DNA from: JBFMAI01 sp040755725
GTDB taxonomy: Bacteria; Planctomycetota; Phycisphaerae; UBA1845; Fen-1342
DNA: 64,000 nt
Direction of reading: 5' to 3'
NCBI GenBank assembly: GCA_040755725.1
Contig: JBFMAI010000023.1
Span: 186,001 to 250,000 of the forward strand
Shown here: positions 8,436 to 17,341 of the stretch, in pieces
Layout of the letters: each line of letters starts with the position of its first letter
Numbering within the stretch: the stretch's first letter is position 1
Notes under the pieces: model-generated
Told to the model about the DNA's origin: nothing
Seen by the model: only the letters and a program-made list of their open reading frames with translations
Database searches by the model: none
Made by a program: the position numbers and the translations under genes

Positions 8436-9983
8436 ATGCCGACTGCTTCCCGCCGGTCGCGCCGAGGCGCCCGCTCGTCGGGCCCGTTCCACCGGCGGGA
8501 CGCCGGTGCCACGGAAAGGGCCGGTGCCACTCGGTCAACGACCACGCCGCGCGCGAGCGAGACACCCGCGCCTCCCTTCGATCATCCCCTGGCAACGCGC
8601 TACGCCTCGGCGGCGATGGTGAACTTGTGGACCACGCGGACGCAGGTCACGACCTGGCGGCGCATCTGGATCGCGCTGGCCGAGGCGGAACATGAGCTGG
8701 GGTTGCCGATCCGGCCCGCGCAGCTTCGCGCCCTGCGCCGCGCGGTCGACAACATCGACTTTAAGGCCGCGGCGGCGTACGAGCGCAAGCTCCGCCACGA
8801 TGTCATGGCCCATATTCACGTCTTTGGCGACGCGGCCCCGTCGGCCCGCGGCATCCTCCATCTCGGCGCCACGAGCATGGACATCGTGGACAATGCCGAT
8901 CTGGTGCGAATGCGTGCGGCGCTGGACCTCGTGCGGCGGCGCGTGCTGGGGGCGGTCGCGGCGCTGGCCGACTTCTGCGAGCGCTACGCCGACCTGCCGA
9001 CGTTGGGCTACACGCACCTTCAACCCGCGCAGCTCACGACCGTTGGCAAGCGGGCGAGCCTGTGGCTGGCGGACCTGGTGGCGGACGTCCAGCGGCTCGA
9101 CGAGCTCCAGCGCGGGCTTCGTTGTCGTGGGCTGCGCGGGGCCAGCGGCACGCAGGCATCGTTCCTGAAGCTGCTCGGCAGCGCGGCCAAGGTCCGCCGG
9201 CTCGAACGGCTCTTCGCGGCCCAGCTCGGCTTCGACGCCTGCTATCCCGTCACGGGGCAGACGTACTCGCGCAAGGTCGATGTCGAGATCATCGCGGCCC
9301 TCGCGTCCTTCGCCGCGTCGGTCCACAAGCTGTGCAACGACTTGCGGCTGCTGGCGCTGCTCAAGGAGATCGAGGAGCCGTTCGAGGTGGCGCAGGTGGG
9401 CAGCTCGGCCATGCCGTACAAGCGGAACCCGATGCGGTGCGAGCGGGCCACGGGGCTGGCGCGGTACCTGCTCAGCCTGGCCACGTCGCCGCCCATGACG
9501 CTCGCCGCCCAGGCGCTGGAGCGCACGCTCGATGATTCGAGCAACAAACGGCTGGTCATTCCCGCAGCGTTCATGACCGCCGACGCGCTGGCCATCCTGA
9601 TGCACAACATTCTGAGCGGCCTCGTCGTCTATCCGGCGACGATCGCGGCCCACATCGCCGCCGAGCTGCCCTTCATCGCCACCGAGGACATTCTGATGGC
9701 CGCGACGGCGGCGGGCGGCGACCGGCAGACGCTGCACGAGCGCATCCGCCGGCATGCTCAGGCCGCCGGCGAGCAGGTCAAACGCCACGGCCGGCCGAAT
9801 GACTTGATCGAGCGTCTCCGCGCCGACCCCGCCTTGGCCCGCTTGAAATGGTCCCAAGTCCTCGACCCGCGGCGTTACACCGGCCTGGCCGCCGAGCAGA
9901 CGCGGGACTTCCTGAAGACGGTCGTGCGCCCCCTCCTGCGGCGCCACGGCGACGCCCTGCGCGGCGAAGACCTGCGCGTCTGA
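8436..9983 (+). CDS. purB: Adenylosuccinate lyase-type enzyme
   Basis: A fumarase/aspartase-superfamily lyase, most likely adenylosuccinate lyase (steps 8 and final AMP formation in purine synthesis). The superfamily signature appears as GSSAMPYKRNPMRCE, with the His regions MAHIHVFGD and LGYTHLQPAQ and the substrate loop LGATSMDIVDN. The start is ATG 8436, with GGAGG 9 nt upstream. The first about 45 residues (MPTASRRSRRGARSSG...) are not part of the family. They are low-complexity and include HRRDAGATERAGAT, encoded by a GC palindrome (CCACCGGCGGGACGCCGGTG) that looks repeat-derived. Without it the protein has the usual length of about 470. Confidence 0.88.
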   Translation: MPTASRRSRRGARSSGPFHRRDAGATERAGATRSTTTPRASETPAPPFDHPLATRYASAAMVNLWTTRTQVTTWRRIWIALAEAEHELGLPIRPAQLRALRRAVDNIDFKAAAAYERKLRHDVMAHIHVFGDAAPSARGILHLGATSMDIVDNADLVRMRAALDLVRRRVLGAVAALADFCERYADLPTLGYTHLQPAQLTTVGKRASLWLADLVADVQRLDELQRGLRCRGLRGASGTQASFLKLLGSAAKVRRLERLFAAQLGFDACYPVTGQTYSRKVDVEIIAALASFAASVHKLCNDLRLLALLKEIEEPFEVAQVGSSAMPYKRNPMRCERATGLARYLLSLATSPPMTLAAQALERTLDDSSNKRLVIPAAFMTADALAILMHNILSGLVVYPATIAAHIAAELPFIATEDILMAATAAGGDRQTLHERIRRHAQAAGEQVKRHGRPNDLIERLRADPALARLKWSQVLDPRRYTGLAAEQTRDFLKTVVRPLLRRHGDALRGEDLRV

Positions 9984-10579
9984 CGCGCGCCGACGCGGGC
10001 GTGTTGTCGCGTCCACGGCCGGGGCGGAGCCCGGCTGCTACAGACCACGGGTGTGGAGCCCGGCCGGCGCGGAGGCCGGCCCGTCGGCCCCGCACTGTCA
10101 GGCGGGGTTCTGATACGCGTTCCAGACACCGAGCGCGCCCGGGCGGCACCCCGGAAGACATCCACCTCCGGAGCGCACCTGTCCGACGCCCCTGGCACCA
10201 ACCGAGTGCCGCTCCGGACACGCTCGCAACCGGGCCCGCCGACGACGGCGGACCGGCGGCCCACCGGCAGCCGCCGATCGTCGGGCGCCCCGGCTCCCGA
10301 AGGGGTCCGGTGGCGACGCGACGGCGCCGGATGGGGCTGTCGGGGTCGTTCCCAGCGCAGAGGTGGGCCACGAAGTGCCGCCGCGGCGATCCTGGGCGGG
10401 AAAGCGTGGCATCCGCGGCAACAGCCCATCCCCAATGTCCGGCCTCGGGCGAGGAGGCGACCGATTTCCCGAAGCCGGGGGGAACGCCTCAGCCACCCGG
10501 CGTCCCGCGCGCCAGGTGGCTGCTTCCTCCCCATTCTAGATGCTCCCAGCCGCCCGGCGAGTCCCCGTACGACGGGAGA
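9984..10579. other. Long intergenic region, no gene recognised
   Basis: About 600 bp between the convergent purB and CNNM genes. It holds a partial family 2 repeat near 10.1 kb. The rest is GC-rich with no supported ORF; all frames lack ribosome sites and recognisable protein. A SRP-like GGAAGCAGCC match on the minus strand near 10.53 kb was examined and rejected. Confidence 0.6.
10070..10130. repeat. Palindromic repeat family 2, partial copy e
   Basis: GAGGCCGGCCCGTCGGCC then CCCGCACTGTCAGGCGGGG and the conserved tail TTCTGATACGCGTTCCAG. Only the right hairpin of the family is well kept. Confidence 0.65.
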
Positions 10580-11569
10580 TCACCAGACCTCGAGGTCGCC
10601 CACGATCTCCTCGACCAGGTCTTTGAGCGTCAGAATGCCGACGCACAGGCCGGCCCGGTCCACGACCACGGCCATCGACTGCCGCGTACGCTGGAGCTGG
10701 AGCAATGCCTCCGGGACGGGGGCCGGTTCGGTCAAGGCGACCGGCGGTCGCGCGTGGGTCAGAATCGGCCGATGCTCGGGGTCGGTCAGGACGTCGTAGA
10801 CGTTCACGATGCCGATGATGCGTCGCGGCTGGCCGCGATACACCGGGAGCCGGGAGAAGTGCGCCATGCGGGCAATACGGAGGAAGTCGTCGCGCGGGAT
10901 GTCGTGGGGAACGGTGGCCGCCCGACTGAGCGGGATCATCACGTCCGCCACGCGGACGCCGGAGAGGTTTAGCACGCGCTCGATCAGGTCGCGTTGGACG
11001 GGGGTGAGGCCGCCGCGCGCCGCGCCCTCCCGCAGCAGGTGGAGCGTGTGGGCCCGAGGCAGGAACTCGGACACGGGCGGGGCGTTCGGCGGCGCGACCC
11101 CGCGGTAGACCAGGTGCGTCACCCCGCGCAGCAGGGCCACGATGCCGGTGGCCCGGGCGGTCCGCAACGCCAGCCACAGGACGCCGCTCAAACGCGCCAT
11201 CAGCCGGTTGCTCTCACGCCGGAACCAATCCTTGGGGATGATCCCACCGTAGACCAAGATCAACGGAGTGGAGATCGCGGTGGCGTAGAACTCCGTCATT
11301 CCGGCGCTGACCGCGGCCCGCAGCAGGAGGGCCGCGACGCAGGCCGTGGCGAGGTAATCCGCGATATTCGTGCCCAGGAGAGCAAGAATCACCAGGTCCT
11401 CGGGTCGGCGCAGCAGGTTCTCCAAGCGCCGCGACGCCGAGTCGCCCTGCTCCGCCGCGACCCGCAGCCGCACGCGGTTCAGGCAGTAGAGGCCCGTCTC
11501 CGACCCGGAGGAGATGCCGCTCAGCACCAGCGCCGCCGCGAGACCCAGGATGAGCAAGGCCGCGGTCAT
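10580..11569 (-). CDS. CNNM/HlyC-CorC family membrane protein (DUF21 + CBS pair)
   Basis: A 329-residue integral membrane protein. The N-terminal DUF21/CNNM domain (residues 1-140) opens with a helix and the family's GSETGLYCLNRVR. Further hydrophobic helices and GGIIPKDWFRRESNRL follow. The C-terminal half is a CBS pair (VADVMIPLSRAATVP..., FSRLPVYRG, SMAVVVDRAG, GILTLKDLVEEIVGDLE). The family is linked to divalent cation (Mg/Co) transport or efflux. It lacks the C-terminal CorC_HlyC domain that its neighbour has. The start overlaps the stop of the upstream paralogue by 4 bp (ATGA), so the two are translationally coupled and may form a heteromer. Confidence 0.88.
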   Translation of the reverse strand: MTAALLILGLAAALVLSGISSGSETGLYCLNRVRLRVAAEQGDSASRRLENLLRRPEDLVILALLGTNIADYLATACVAALLLRAAVSAGMTEFYATAISTPLILVYGGIIPKDWFRRESNRLMARLSGVLWLALRTARATGIVALLRGVTHLVYRGVAPPNAPPVSEFLPRAHTLHLLREGAARGGLTPVQRDLIERVLNLSGVRVADVMIPLSRAATVPHDIPRDDFLRIARMAHFSRLPVYRGQPRRIIGIVNVYDVLTDPEHRPILTHARPPVALTEPAPVPEALLQLQRTRQSMAVVVDRAGLCVGILTLKDLVEEIVGDLEVW

Positions 11570-12891
11570 GGGGCGGCCCCTTCACGATCGGCATCGTCCA
11601 GCAGCCGGAGGTGCAGCCGGTCGATGCGCCGCCGGCGCATCTGGGTCACGCGCAGCTCCACGTTGCCCAGGCGGACCACGTCGCCGACGCGTGCCGGCCG
11701 CCCCAACTGGGCCATGACCAGCCCGCCAACGGTGGCCACGCGTTCGACGCGCGGCGGCAGCCCGAAAGTCTCGGCCCAGTACTGGACGCTGAGTTGTCCA
11801 CTGATGTCGTACTCGCCGTTGGCCAGGGCGCGGAGGTCGGGCTGCTGGGGTGCGTCCTCCGGGTCGTGCAACTCGCCGACGATCTGTTCCAGCACGTCCT
11901 CCAGCGTCACCAGGCCGGCGACGCCGCCGTATTCGTCCACGGCGATGGCCAGTTGGGTCCGCGTCTGGCGGAAATGGACGAGCAGTTGTTCACAAGTGAT
12001 GAGTTCGGGGACGAAGCGGACGGGCTGCACGAGACTGGCCAGCGGCTTGCCGGGGTTGAGAAACAGGACCTTGGCGTAGACCACCCCGACAAGCCGGTCG
12101 AGCGAACCCTCGTACACGGGGACCTTCTTATGGTGCGTGCGCCGCATCAGCTCGCGCAACCCCTCCGCACCGGCCCGCAGGTCGTACGCGGCCATCTCGA
12201 CGCGGGGGACCATGACATCGTGTACGCGGGTGTGTCCCAGGTCGATGACCGCCCGCAGAAACGTGTCTTCCAGCGGCCGGAGCGTGCCCCGTCGCCGGCT
12301 CATCTCCAGTAGCGCCTTCAGTTCGACGCGCGAAAGCTCGGTCGCGGGCTGAAGCCGCGCCCGGCCGCCGAAGGCCAGGCGAACGACGGGCTCCACGAGG
12401 ACCCAGTTGATGAGGCGTCCCAAGGGCAGCGCCACGACGCCGACGGTGCGCACCAGAAGCGCCGCTGGCGCCGCCAGCCGGTCGGCCAGGCGGACGGCCA
12501 GCACCTTGGGCACGACCTCGCCGCACACCACGACGAGCAGGACACTGCCCGCGGCAAAGGCCGGCGTTACCCAGGCCCCCGCGTGGTGGGCGAGGTACCG
12601 CGAGAGCACATACGACACGGCGAACAACAGGACGTTGACGGCGGTGTTGGCCACCAGCACCACCGTCAGCGTCTCCGTCGGTCGGCGCATCAGACCCGCG
12701 ACAAGGCGGCGAAACGGGCTGCGGCTGGCCGCGGCCCGCTCGATCTGCACCGGGGACAGGGAGAAGAGCACCGTCTCGGAGCCGGAGAAGCTGGCGGACA
12801 AAACCACCAGGGCCAGCATCAGGCCGACGCTGAAAGCGATCGTCGTCCAGCCGAGCTCGCCGGCGGCCAGGATGACTTCCGGGAAATCCAT
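11566..12891 (-). CDS. CNNM/HlyC-CorC family membrane protein with CorC_HlyC domain
   Basis: A full-length hemolysin/CorC-type protein of 441 residues. It has a DUF21 membrane domain (FSGSETVLFSLSPVQIERA at about 35-53, and GEVVPKVLAVRLADRLA), a CBS pair (VHDVMVPRVEMAAYDLR, KKVPVYEGSLDRLVG, QLAIAVDEYGGVAGLVTLED) and a C-terminal CorC_HlyC/TerC-like domain (EYDISGQLSVQYWAETFG..., ATVGGLVMAQLGR). It is the first gene of a two-gene operon with the shorter paralogue. A role in divalent-cation homeostasis is inferred from the family. Confidence 0.9.
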   Translation of the reverse strand: MDFPEVILAAGELGWTTIAFSVGLMLALVVLSASFSGSETVLFSLSPVQIERAAASRSPFRRLVAGLMRRPTETLTVVLVANTAVNVLLFAVSYVLSRYLAHHAGAWVTPAFAAGSVLLVVVCGEVVPKVLAVRLADRLAAPAALLVRTVGVVALPLGRLINWVLVEPVVRLAFGGRARLQPATELSRVELKALLEMSRRRGTLRPLEDTFLRAVIDLGHTRVHDVMVPRVEMAAYDLRAGAEGLRELMRRTHHKKVPVYEGSLDRLVGVVYAKVLFLNPGKPLASLVQPVRFVPELITCEQLLVHFRQTRTQLAIAVDEYGGVAGLVTLEDVLEQIVGELHDPEDAPQQPDLRALANGEYDISGQLSVQYWAETFGLPPRVERVATVGGLVMAQLGRPARVGDVVRLGNVELRVTQMRRRRIDRLHLRLLDDADREGAAP

Positions 12892-13015
12892 GCGCCTCGG
12901 CCGGAGAGTTTAACGCCAAACCGCCGGCGAGGGACCGGGAGCGCGCCGGCCCCGGACCGGCCGTCGCGGCGTTCCGCGGTCGCTGGCTGAACGGGGATTC
13001 GCGATGGTGCGGCAT

Positions 13016-13078
13016 GGGAGGGCGAGCCTCCCGGCGAGCCGCGGCTCGGCAGTCCCGGCACGCCGGGATCACCCTCCC
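13016..13078. repeat. Palindromic repeat family 1, copy c
   Basis: GGGAGGGCGAGCCTCCC at one end and GGGATCACCCTCCC at the other, with GAGCCGCGGCTC and CCCGGCACGCCGGG between. It lies in the gap between the CNNM operon and the small PEP-CTERM-like gene. Confidence 0.85.
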
Positions 13079-13108
13079 AACGCGCGCCGCCGTATCGGGC
13101 ACGACCGT

Positions 13109-13468
13109 CTAATGCGGCACTCGGCCGCGCGGGGACCACTTCAGCACGATCCCCCCAAGCAACACGAGCAGCGTCCCCGGCTCCGGCCAGTGAACGGTCG
13201 GACGCGGGGCCACGTCGTCCCACGCCGCCGTGACGGGCAGCGCGGTGGCGGAAGCCAACCGCTCGCGGGAGGCCGGAGAGGACGCGACCGGCAGTGGTCG
13301 CGGCCGCGGCGACACGGGCGCGAGCGGGGGGAGCGCGGCATCGAGGGGGCCGGAAAAAACGGCGGCGGCCGGTGCCGACGCCATCGCGTCACCGGCCGCC
13401 GGGTCTGTGGCCATGCTGGTCAGCAAGGCTGTCAGGAGCCATGTTGTCGCTGCTGTTGTGCTGAGCAT
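13109..13468 (-). CDS. Small exported PEP-CTERM-like protein
   Basis: A 119-residue protein. The N-terminus MLSTTAATTWLLTALLTSMA is signal-like, the middle is a Pro/Ala/Ser-rich low-complexity stretch, and the end is HWPEPGTLLVLLGGIVLKW followed by basic residues. PEP, hydrophobic helix and a basic tail make the PEP-CTERM sorting arrangement recognised by exosortases. GGAAGG lies a few bases upstream of the ATG. There is no conserved domain. If real, the protein is mostly a disordered exported peptide attached by exosortase processing. Confidence 0.55.
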   Translation of the reverse strand: MLSTTAATTWLLTALLTSMATDPAAGDAMASAPAAAVFSGPLDAALPPLAPVSPRPRPLPVASSPASRERLASATALPVTAAWDDVAPRPTVHWPEPGTLLVLLGGIVLKWSPRGRVPH

Positions 13469-13558
13469 GGCACCACCTTCCCGATTCCCGTGTCCGTCGA
13501 TCGCCCCGCGGCGCCGCGCGCAGCCTGGGCAATCGACACCAACCTCAATACTCAGGGT

Positions 13559-14458
13559 TCAATATGACGGCGTGGAAGGCAAGTGCGCCCCAGAGTCAAG
13601 CACGGTCCGAGAATGCGCGGCGTCCGGTACTCCCACCCCGCACGTTCCGCGATCGACGTGGCGGAGCGCGGCGGGCCCATCCGGCGGCGCGAGGGCCCGA
13701 AACCACTTCACGCGACCATGACGCTCGATGCGCGCGACGCGAAAAAACCGCCCCAGGTAATCCAGCAGTTCAGTGTCGCCAGGCTTGCCGTGCAGCTCGC
13801 CGACGATCACTTGCACTTGCCGCAGTACGGCCGGCGGGAAGCTCATCAGGATGTCGTGCTCGGCACCCTCCGTGTCGATCTTGATCGCGTCCACGAATTC
13901 GATGTGCAGCTCCCGCAGGGCCTGCTCCACCGCGACGATCGCCAGACCGCTGACGCGCGTCCCGTGGTCCGCGCGGCCGCCATGAAAGCCGCCCCCGCCG
14001 AAGTTCCGCGGGTCGTCGGAGCGCGTGTACGGTCGGCTCTCCGTCGCCGCACCGAGCCCATACGGTACCGGCGTGACCCGCGCGAATTGAGCGACGTTGT
14101 GTCGCAGCAGGTCGAAGTTCTCCGGCAGGGGTTCGAAGGCGAAGATACGGGCCTCCGGGTAGCGTCGAACCAGGGCCGCCGTCACCGCCCCGATGTTCGC
14201 CCCGATGTCCAGTATGACCCGCGGGCGGAGGTCGGCCGGCCACTCGTACTCCGGCGGCAGGCCGCGCTCCACCAGCCCGCGCAGCAGCCGGGCATCGCTT
14301 GTGCCGCTGCGAAAGCGGAATGTCCCGGCGAACCCCGGCAGCCGGATCGTGGTTGGCCCGACGCGCTCCGTGTGCAGCCGCCACGCCGCGCGCAGGCTGC
14401 GCGCGTGGACCGCCGTGCGGACCAGGGCCCGCAGACGCCACGGGGGCCAGAGGAGCAT
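13559..14458 (-). CDS. FkbM-family methyltransferase
   Basis: A SAM-dependent O-methyltransferase of the FkbM type, usually acting on sugars or secondary metabolites. SAM motif I is VILDIGANIGAVTAAL; it is followed by the acidic motif IFAFEPLPENFDLLRHN and by DAIKIDTEGAEHDILMSF, the FkbM hallmark. I use ATG 14458 (about 299 residues, normal for the family). The frame stays open to a GTG at 14611 that overlaps the upstream stop (GTGA). That extra 51-residue stretch includes GSPAGEPRAQSSC, encoded by repeat-like DNA that recurs near 23.77 kb, so it is probably not native. The adjacent glycosyltransferase suggests surface glycan synthesis. Confidence 0.82.
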   Translation of the reverse strand: MLLWPPWRLRALVRTAVHARSLRAAWRLHTERVGPTTIRLPGFAGTFRFRSGTSDARLLRGLVERGLPPEYEWPADLRPRVILDIGANIGAVTAALVRRYPEARIFAFEPLPENFDLLRHNVAQFARVTPVPYGLGAATESRPYTRSDDPRNFGGGGFHGGRADHGTRVSGLAIVAVEQALRELHIEFVDAIKIDTEGAEHDILMSFPPAVLRQVQVIVGELHGKPGDTELLDYLGRFFRVARIERHGRVKWFRALAPPDGPAALRHVDRGTCGVGVPDAAHSRTVLDSGAHLPSTPSY

Positions 14459-14607
14459 AAGAGCACCCAACAGAACTCTGGGGCACGAGCTCTGAGCCCG
14501 TGGTTCACCGGCTGGAGAACCAATGCCCCGCCATAGTGTTAGCGGCACTAAGGGGGTTATCGACCGGCGGCGGTCGGCGGCTTGACGCGGGCGCTGGGCG
14601 CGGCCGG

Positions 14608-17256
14608 TCACGGAGACGACCGGCCGGCCTCGTACTGCCGGAGTCGCGCCTCCAGGCGGGGCACGGCGGTGGCCGGGCCGTCCTGATGGGCCTTGGCCAG
14701 CGCTTCGCGGGCCAAGTCCGCGGCCTTCTGATACTGGCCGAGATCGGCGTACGCCGCCGCCAACGTGTCGAGCAGGGCCACGCTTCGCTCCGCGCCCAGC
14801 GCCAGCGCCTCCTCAACCAGAGCGGCGGCGCGGGCGCTGTCGTGTAGTGCCGTATCCGTGGTCGAGATGAGCAACCCCGCGAGATCGGCCCGCAGCGGCG
14901 CGTTGTCCGGCGACTGCCGTAGCCCCGCCTCCAACACGGCGACGGCCTCGGCCGCCTGGCCCAGCTGGAAGAGTGTTCGCGCCAGTCGCTGGGCGGCGCC
15001 GACGTGCCCCGGTTGCAGGCGCAGAGCCTCGCGGTAGTACCGGACCGCGTCCGCCGGCCGGTCAAGCCGCACCAGGGCCGCGGCCAGGTCGAGCAGCGCC
15101 GGGACCGCGTCGGGCTGCTGCTGGACCACGCGCTCAAACTGCTCAGCCGCTGCCGCCATCTGCCCGACGCGCGCCAGCGCCCGCCCAAGCCGATATCGCA
15201 TGTCCACCCAGTCAGGCCGCAGCTCCAATGCGGCCTGGTACTGCTCCACCGCCGCTTCCATCCGCCCGCGGGCCAACAGCCAATCGCCGTAGGACTGCCG
15301 CGCCTCCGCGTACGTGGGCAGCAGCGCGACCGCGCGCGCGAAATGCGGGCCGGCCTCGTCCGCCCGGTCGAACAGCGTCAACCACGTCCCGATCGAGAAC
15401 CGCAGGTACGGGTCGGTGGGGCGCAACTCCGCGGCGCGATTCAGGTAGCCCAGCGCCAGCGGGCGTTGCGACGGGTCGCCCTGACCCAGGCGGGCGTAGT
15501 GGGCCCCCAAATTGTGGTAGGCCCGCCCCTCCTCTTGCCGCGCCCACGCCGCGTCGGGCCGGTTGCCAACCATGAAGCCGGCGACCGCCGCCGCAACCGC
15601 CGCGTAGATGCCGAGTGCTCGCCAGCGGCGGTTTCGCCACAGCTCCGGCAGGCGCACGACGCCCGCCGCGGTCAGCAGCAGCAGGATCGGCACGACCGGC
15701 AGCCGGTAGCGCGCCGGGCAGAAGAAGACGACGACGGTGGCCATCGTGATTGCGCCGAACAGCAGCGGCAGCGACCACAGCCGCCGGCGGTCGCGCAGGG
15801 CGGCCAGCCCGGCCAGACCGAGGATGGCCACGGGCGGGAACCCCAGCACGAAGAGGGGCGCAATGTCGGACCGGCCGGCGAAGTAGCGAATCGGCTGATT
15901 ATTCGGGATTTCGTGCGGCACCCAGAACAGCCGGAGCTTGTGCAGCGTCAGCCGCAGCCACGCGCCCGGGTGGCCGCGAATCCACGCCCAGCCCTTGTTG
16001 AACCAGTACGCGGACACTTCACCTTCGGTGAGCCGGCGGCCCAGTTCCTGCTCCGGGATGCGGTGCGTGTCTTCGTAGCCGCCTTCCCAGTCGGCCCGCG
16101 TGCCGGGCACGACGGCAGCGATGCCGTCGGCCTGGGGGTTGTTGCCGATGTAGAAGTTCACGCCGCCATTGGTGGCGATGAGCACCCACTCTCCGCCGAC
16201 GAGGCGGTTGCGGAGGGTCACCGGCAGGATGGTGATGGCGGCGCCGAGGAACACCAGGGCTGTTCGGCTCAGCACGGGCCATTGGTCGGGGTCATACCGG
16301 GCCGTCGTCACCGGCCATTGGCCGGTGCCACACGGACCGACGCCGGCCGGCTGGGAGGTAGGTGCCCGTGTGCCGCTGTTCTTGAGCATTGGATCTCGTG
16401 ACCGTCTGGGGGTGCCACTGCTTTTGAGCAGTGGTGCCCGCGCTCCCGTGCCCGGGGCTCGTTTCGCTCGGAGTACGACCCACAGCCAGATCAGGAGCCC
16501 GGGCGCGAACGCCAGCACGTTCGGCCGGGCCAGCGCCGACAGCCCCCACGCGACGCCGGCCAGCCCGTACAGAGCCAACGACCCCAGCCGCGACCGTGAG
16601 GGAGCGGCGGCCTCCGCCCCGAGCCGCAAGCGTGACGAAGCCGGGCCGGTTGATCCGAGCCGCGATTGTGAGGAAGCGGTGGCACCGGTCGTCCGGGGCG
16701 CTTCAAGCACTCGGTCCCGCCGCACCGCCGCCAGCAGCAGCCACAACACCAGCAAGTTCAAAAAGATCTCGAGGCCGACGGTGAGAAGCTGCTCGTCAAA
16801 GTGGACGAGCGGCCAATAGAACGCGGCGAGCAGCCCGGCGAGCAGCCCCACCCGCGGCCCGTCGAGCAGGGTCCCGATGCGCGCGATCAGGCAGCAGCTC
16901 AACGCCCCGATCACGACGCCGACCAGCCGCGCGGCGGCGATCGTCGGCCCAAACAGGGCGTAGACAACGGCGACCATGTAGTAGTAAAGCGGCGCGCGAA
17001 AGAAGGGCCGTTCGCCCAGGCCGGCCCCCGTGGCAATGAGCTGCGCCCACTCGTGGTGCATCCGCTCGTCCATGATCGGAGCGTGGAAGAACGGGTTGTG
17101 CCGCATCTGTCCCCACCAGTGCAGGAAACGCACACCGAACGCGACGACGAACACCAGCGCCAACAGCGGCAGCTCGCTCCGGCGGCGCGACCGCGGACCG
17201 TGACGATCGCCCCCGCGCGCGTCGGGATCGGCCGGATTCACGGTCGGGCTCTTCAT
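14608..17256 (-). CDS. Membrane glycosyltransferase (GT39/ArnT-like) with C-terminal TPRs
   Basis: An 882-residue membrane protein. Residues 30-560 resemble the PMT/ArnT (GT39) glycosyltransferases: a first helix, then the acidic loop MDERMHHEWAQL, FFRAPLYYYMV, and about ten hydrophobic helices. The remainder (about 575-870) is a string of TPR units (AVEQYQAALELRPDWVDMRYR, ALLDLAAALVRL...). It probably transfers sugar from a polyprenyl carrier to an envelope acceptor, with the TPRs outside the membrane. Two stretches break the pattern: residues about 187-226 and 268-330 are low-complexity, occupy loops between helices, and are encoded by dispersed repeats also found outside genes. Both keep the frame. 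The FkbM gene follows. Confidence 0.8.
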   Translation of the reverse strand: MKSPTVNPADPDARGGDRHGPRSRRRSELPLLALVFVVAFGVRFLHWWGQMRHNPFFHAPIMDERMHHEWAQLIATGAGLGERPFFRAPLYYYMVAVVYALFGPTIAAARLVGVVIGALSCCLIARIGTLLDGPRVGLLAGLLAAFYWPLVHFDEQLLTVGLEIFLNLLVLWLLLAAVRRDRVLEAPRTTGATASSQSRLGSTGPASSRLRLGAEAAAPSRSRLGSLALYGLAGVAWGLSALARPNVLAFAPGLLIWLWVVLRAKRAPGTGARAPLLKSSGTPRRSRDPMLKNSGTRAPTSQPAGVGPCGTGQWPVTTARYDPDQWPVLSRTALVFLGAAITILPVTLRNRLVGGEWVLIATNGGVNFYIGNNPQADGIAAVVPGTRADWEGGYEDTHRIPEQELGRRLTEGEVSAYWFNKGWAWIRGHPGAWLRLTLHKLRLFWVPHEIPNNQPIRYFAGRSDIAPLFVLGFPPVAILGLAGLAALRDRRRLWSLPLLFGAITMATVVVFFCPARYRLPVVPILLLLTAAGVVRLPELWRNRRWRALGIYAAVAAAVAGFMVGNRPDAAWARQEEGRAYHNLGAHYARLGQGDPSQRPLALGYLNRAAELRPTDPYLRFSIGTWLTLFDRADEAGPHFARAVALLPTYAEARQSYGDWLLARGRMEAAVEQYQAALELRPDWVDMRYRLGRALARVGQMAAAAEQFERVVQQQPDAVPALLDLAAALVRLDRPADAVRYYREALRLQPGHVGAAQRLARTLFQLGQAAEAVAVLEAGLRQSPDNAPLRADLAGLLISTTDTALHDSARAAALVEEALALGAERSVALLDTLAAAYADLGQYQKAADLAREALAKAHQDGPATAVPRLEARLRQYEAGRSSP
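16267..16455. repeat. In-frame palindromic insertion 2 inside the glycosyltransferase gene
   Basis: It contains the hairpin GGTGCCACTGCT-ttt-GAGCAGTGGTGCC (about 16414-16441) and the palindrome CACCGGCCATTGGCCGGTG (about 16311-16329). The second palindrome recurs outside genes at about 23.39-23.43 kb. The insert encodes low-complexity residues 268-330 (for example CGTGQWPVTTARYDPDQWPV) in a loop between membrane helices. Confidence 0.75.
16579..16698. repeat. In-frame tandem repeat insertion 1 inside the glycosyltransferase gene (family 4)
   Basis: Three imperfect copies of a unit of about 23 bp, read on the minus strand as GCTTCCTCACAATCGCGG.., GCTTCGTCACGCTTGCGG.. and GCTCCCTCACGGTCGCGG... 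The same unit forms the arms of an intergenic hairpin near 27.55 kb. It encodes SSQSRLGS, SSRLRLGA and PSRSRLGS in a loop of the glycosyltransferase. Confidence 0.78.
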
Positions 17257-17341
17257 GCGGCCATTCTACCGGACCACCCGTGCCGTCCGGGTGGCCTGAC
17301 TTCAGGCCGCGGTCTTCCCCGGCTCGACGTGGCGACGAAGC

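Noticed and set aside
7073..8545. 490-residue ORF antisense to the PLP enzyme gene
   Set aside because: It is a shadow of a clear gene in GC-rich DNA. The composition is Arg/Ala/Gln-rich without domains, and there is no ribosome site.
10500..10560. SRP RNA-like motif (GGAGGAAGCAGCC) on the minus strand
   Set aside because: The opposing GTCAGG side of the SRP helix 8 is missing and the flanks do not pair, so this is a short chance match.
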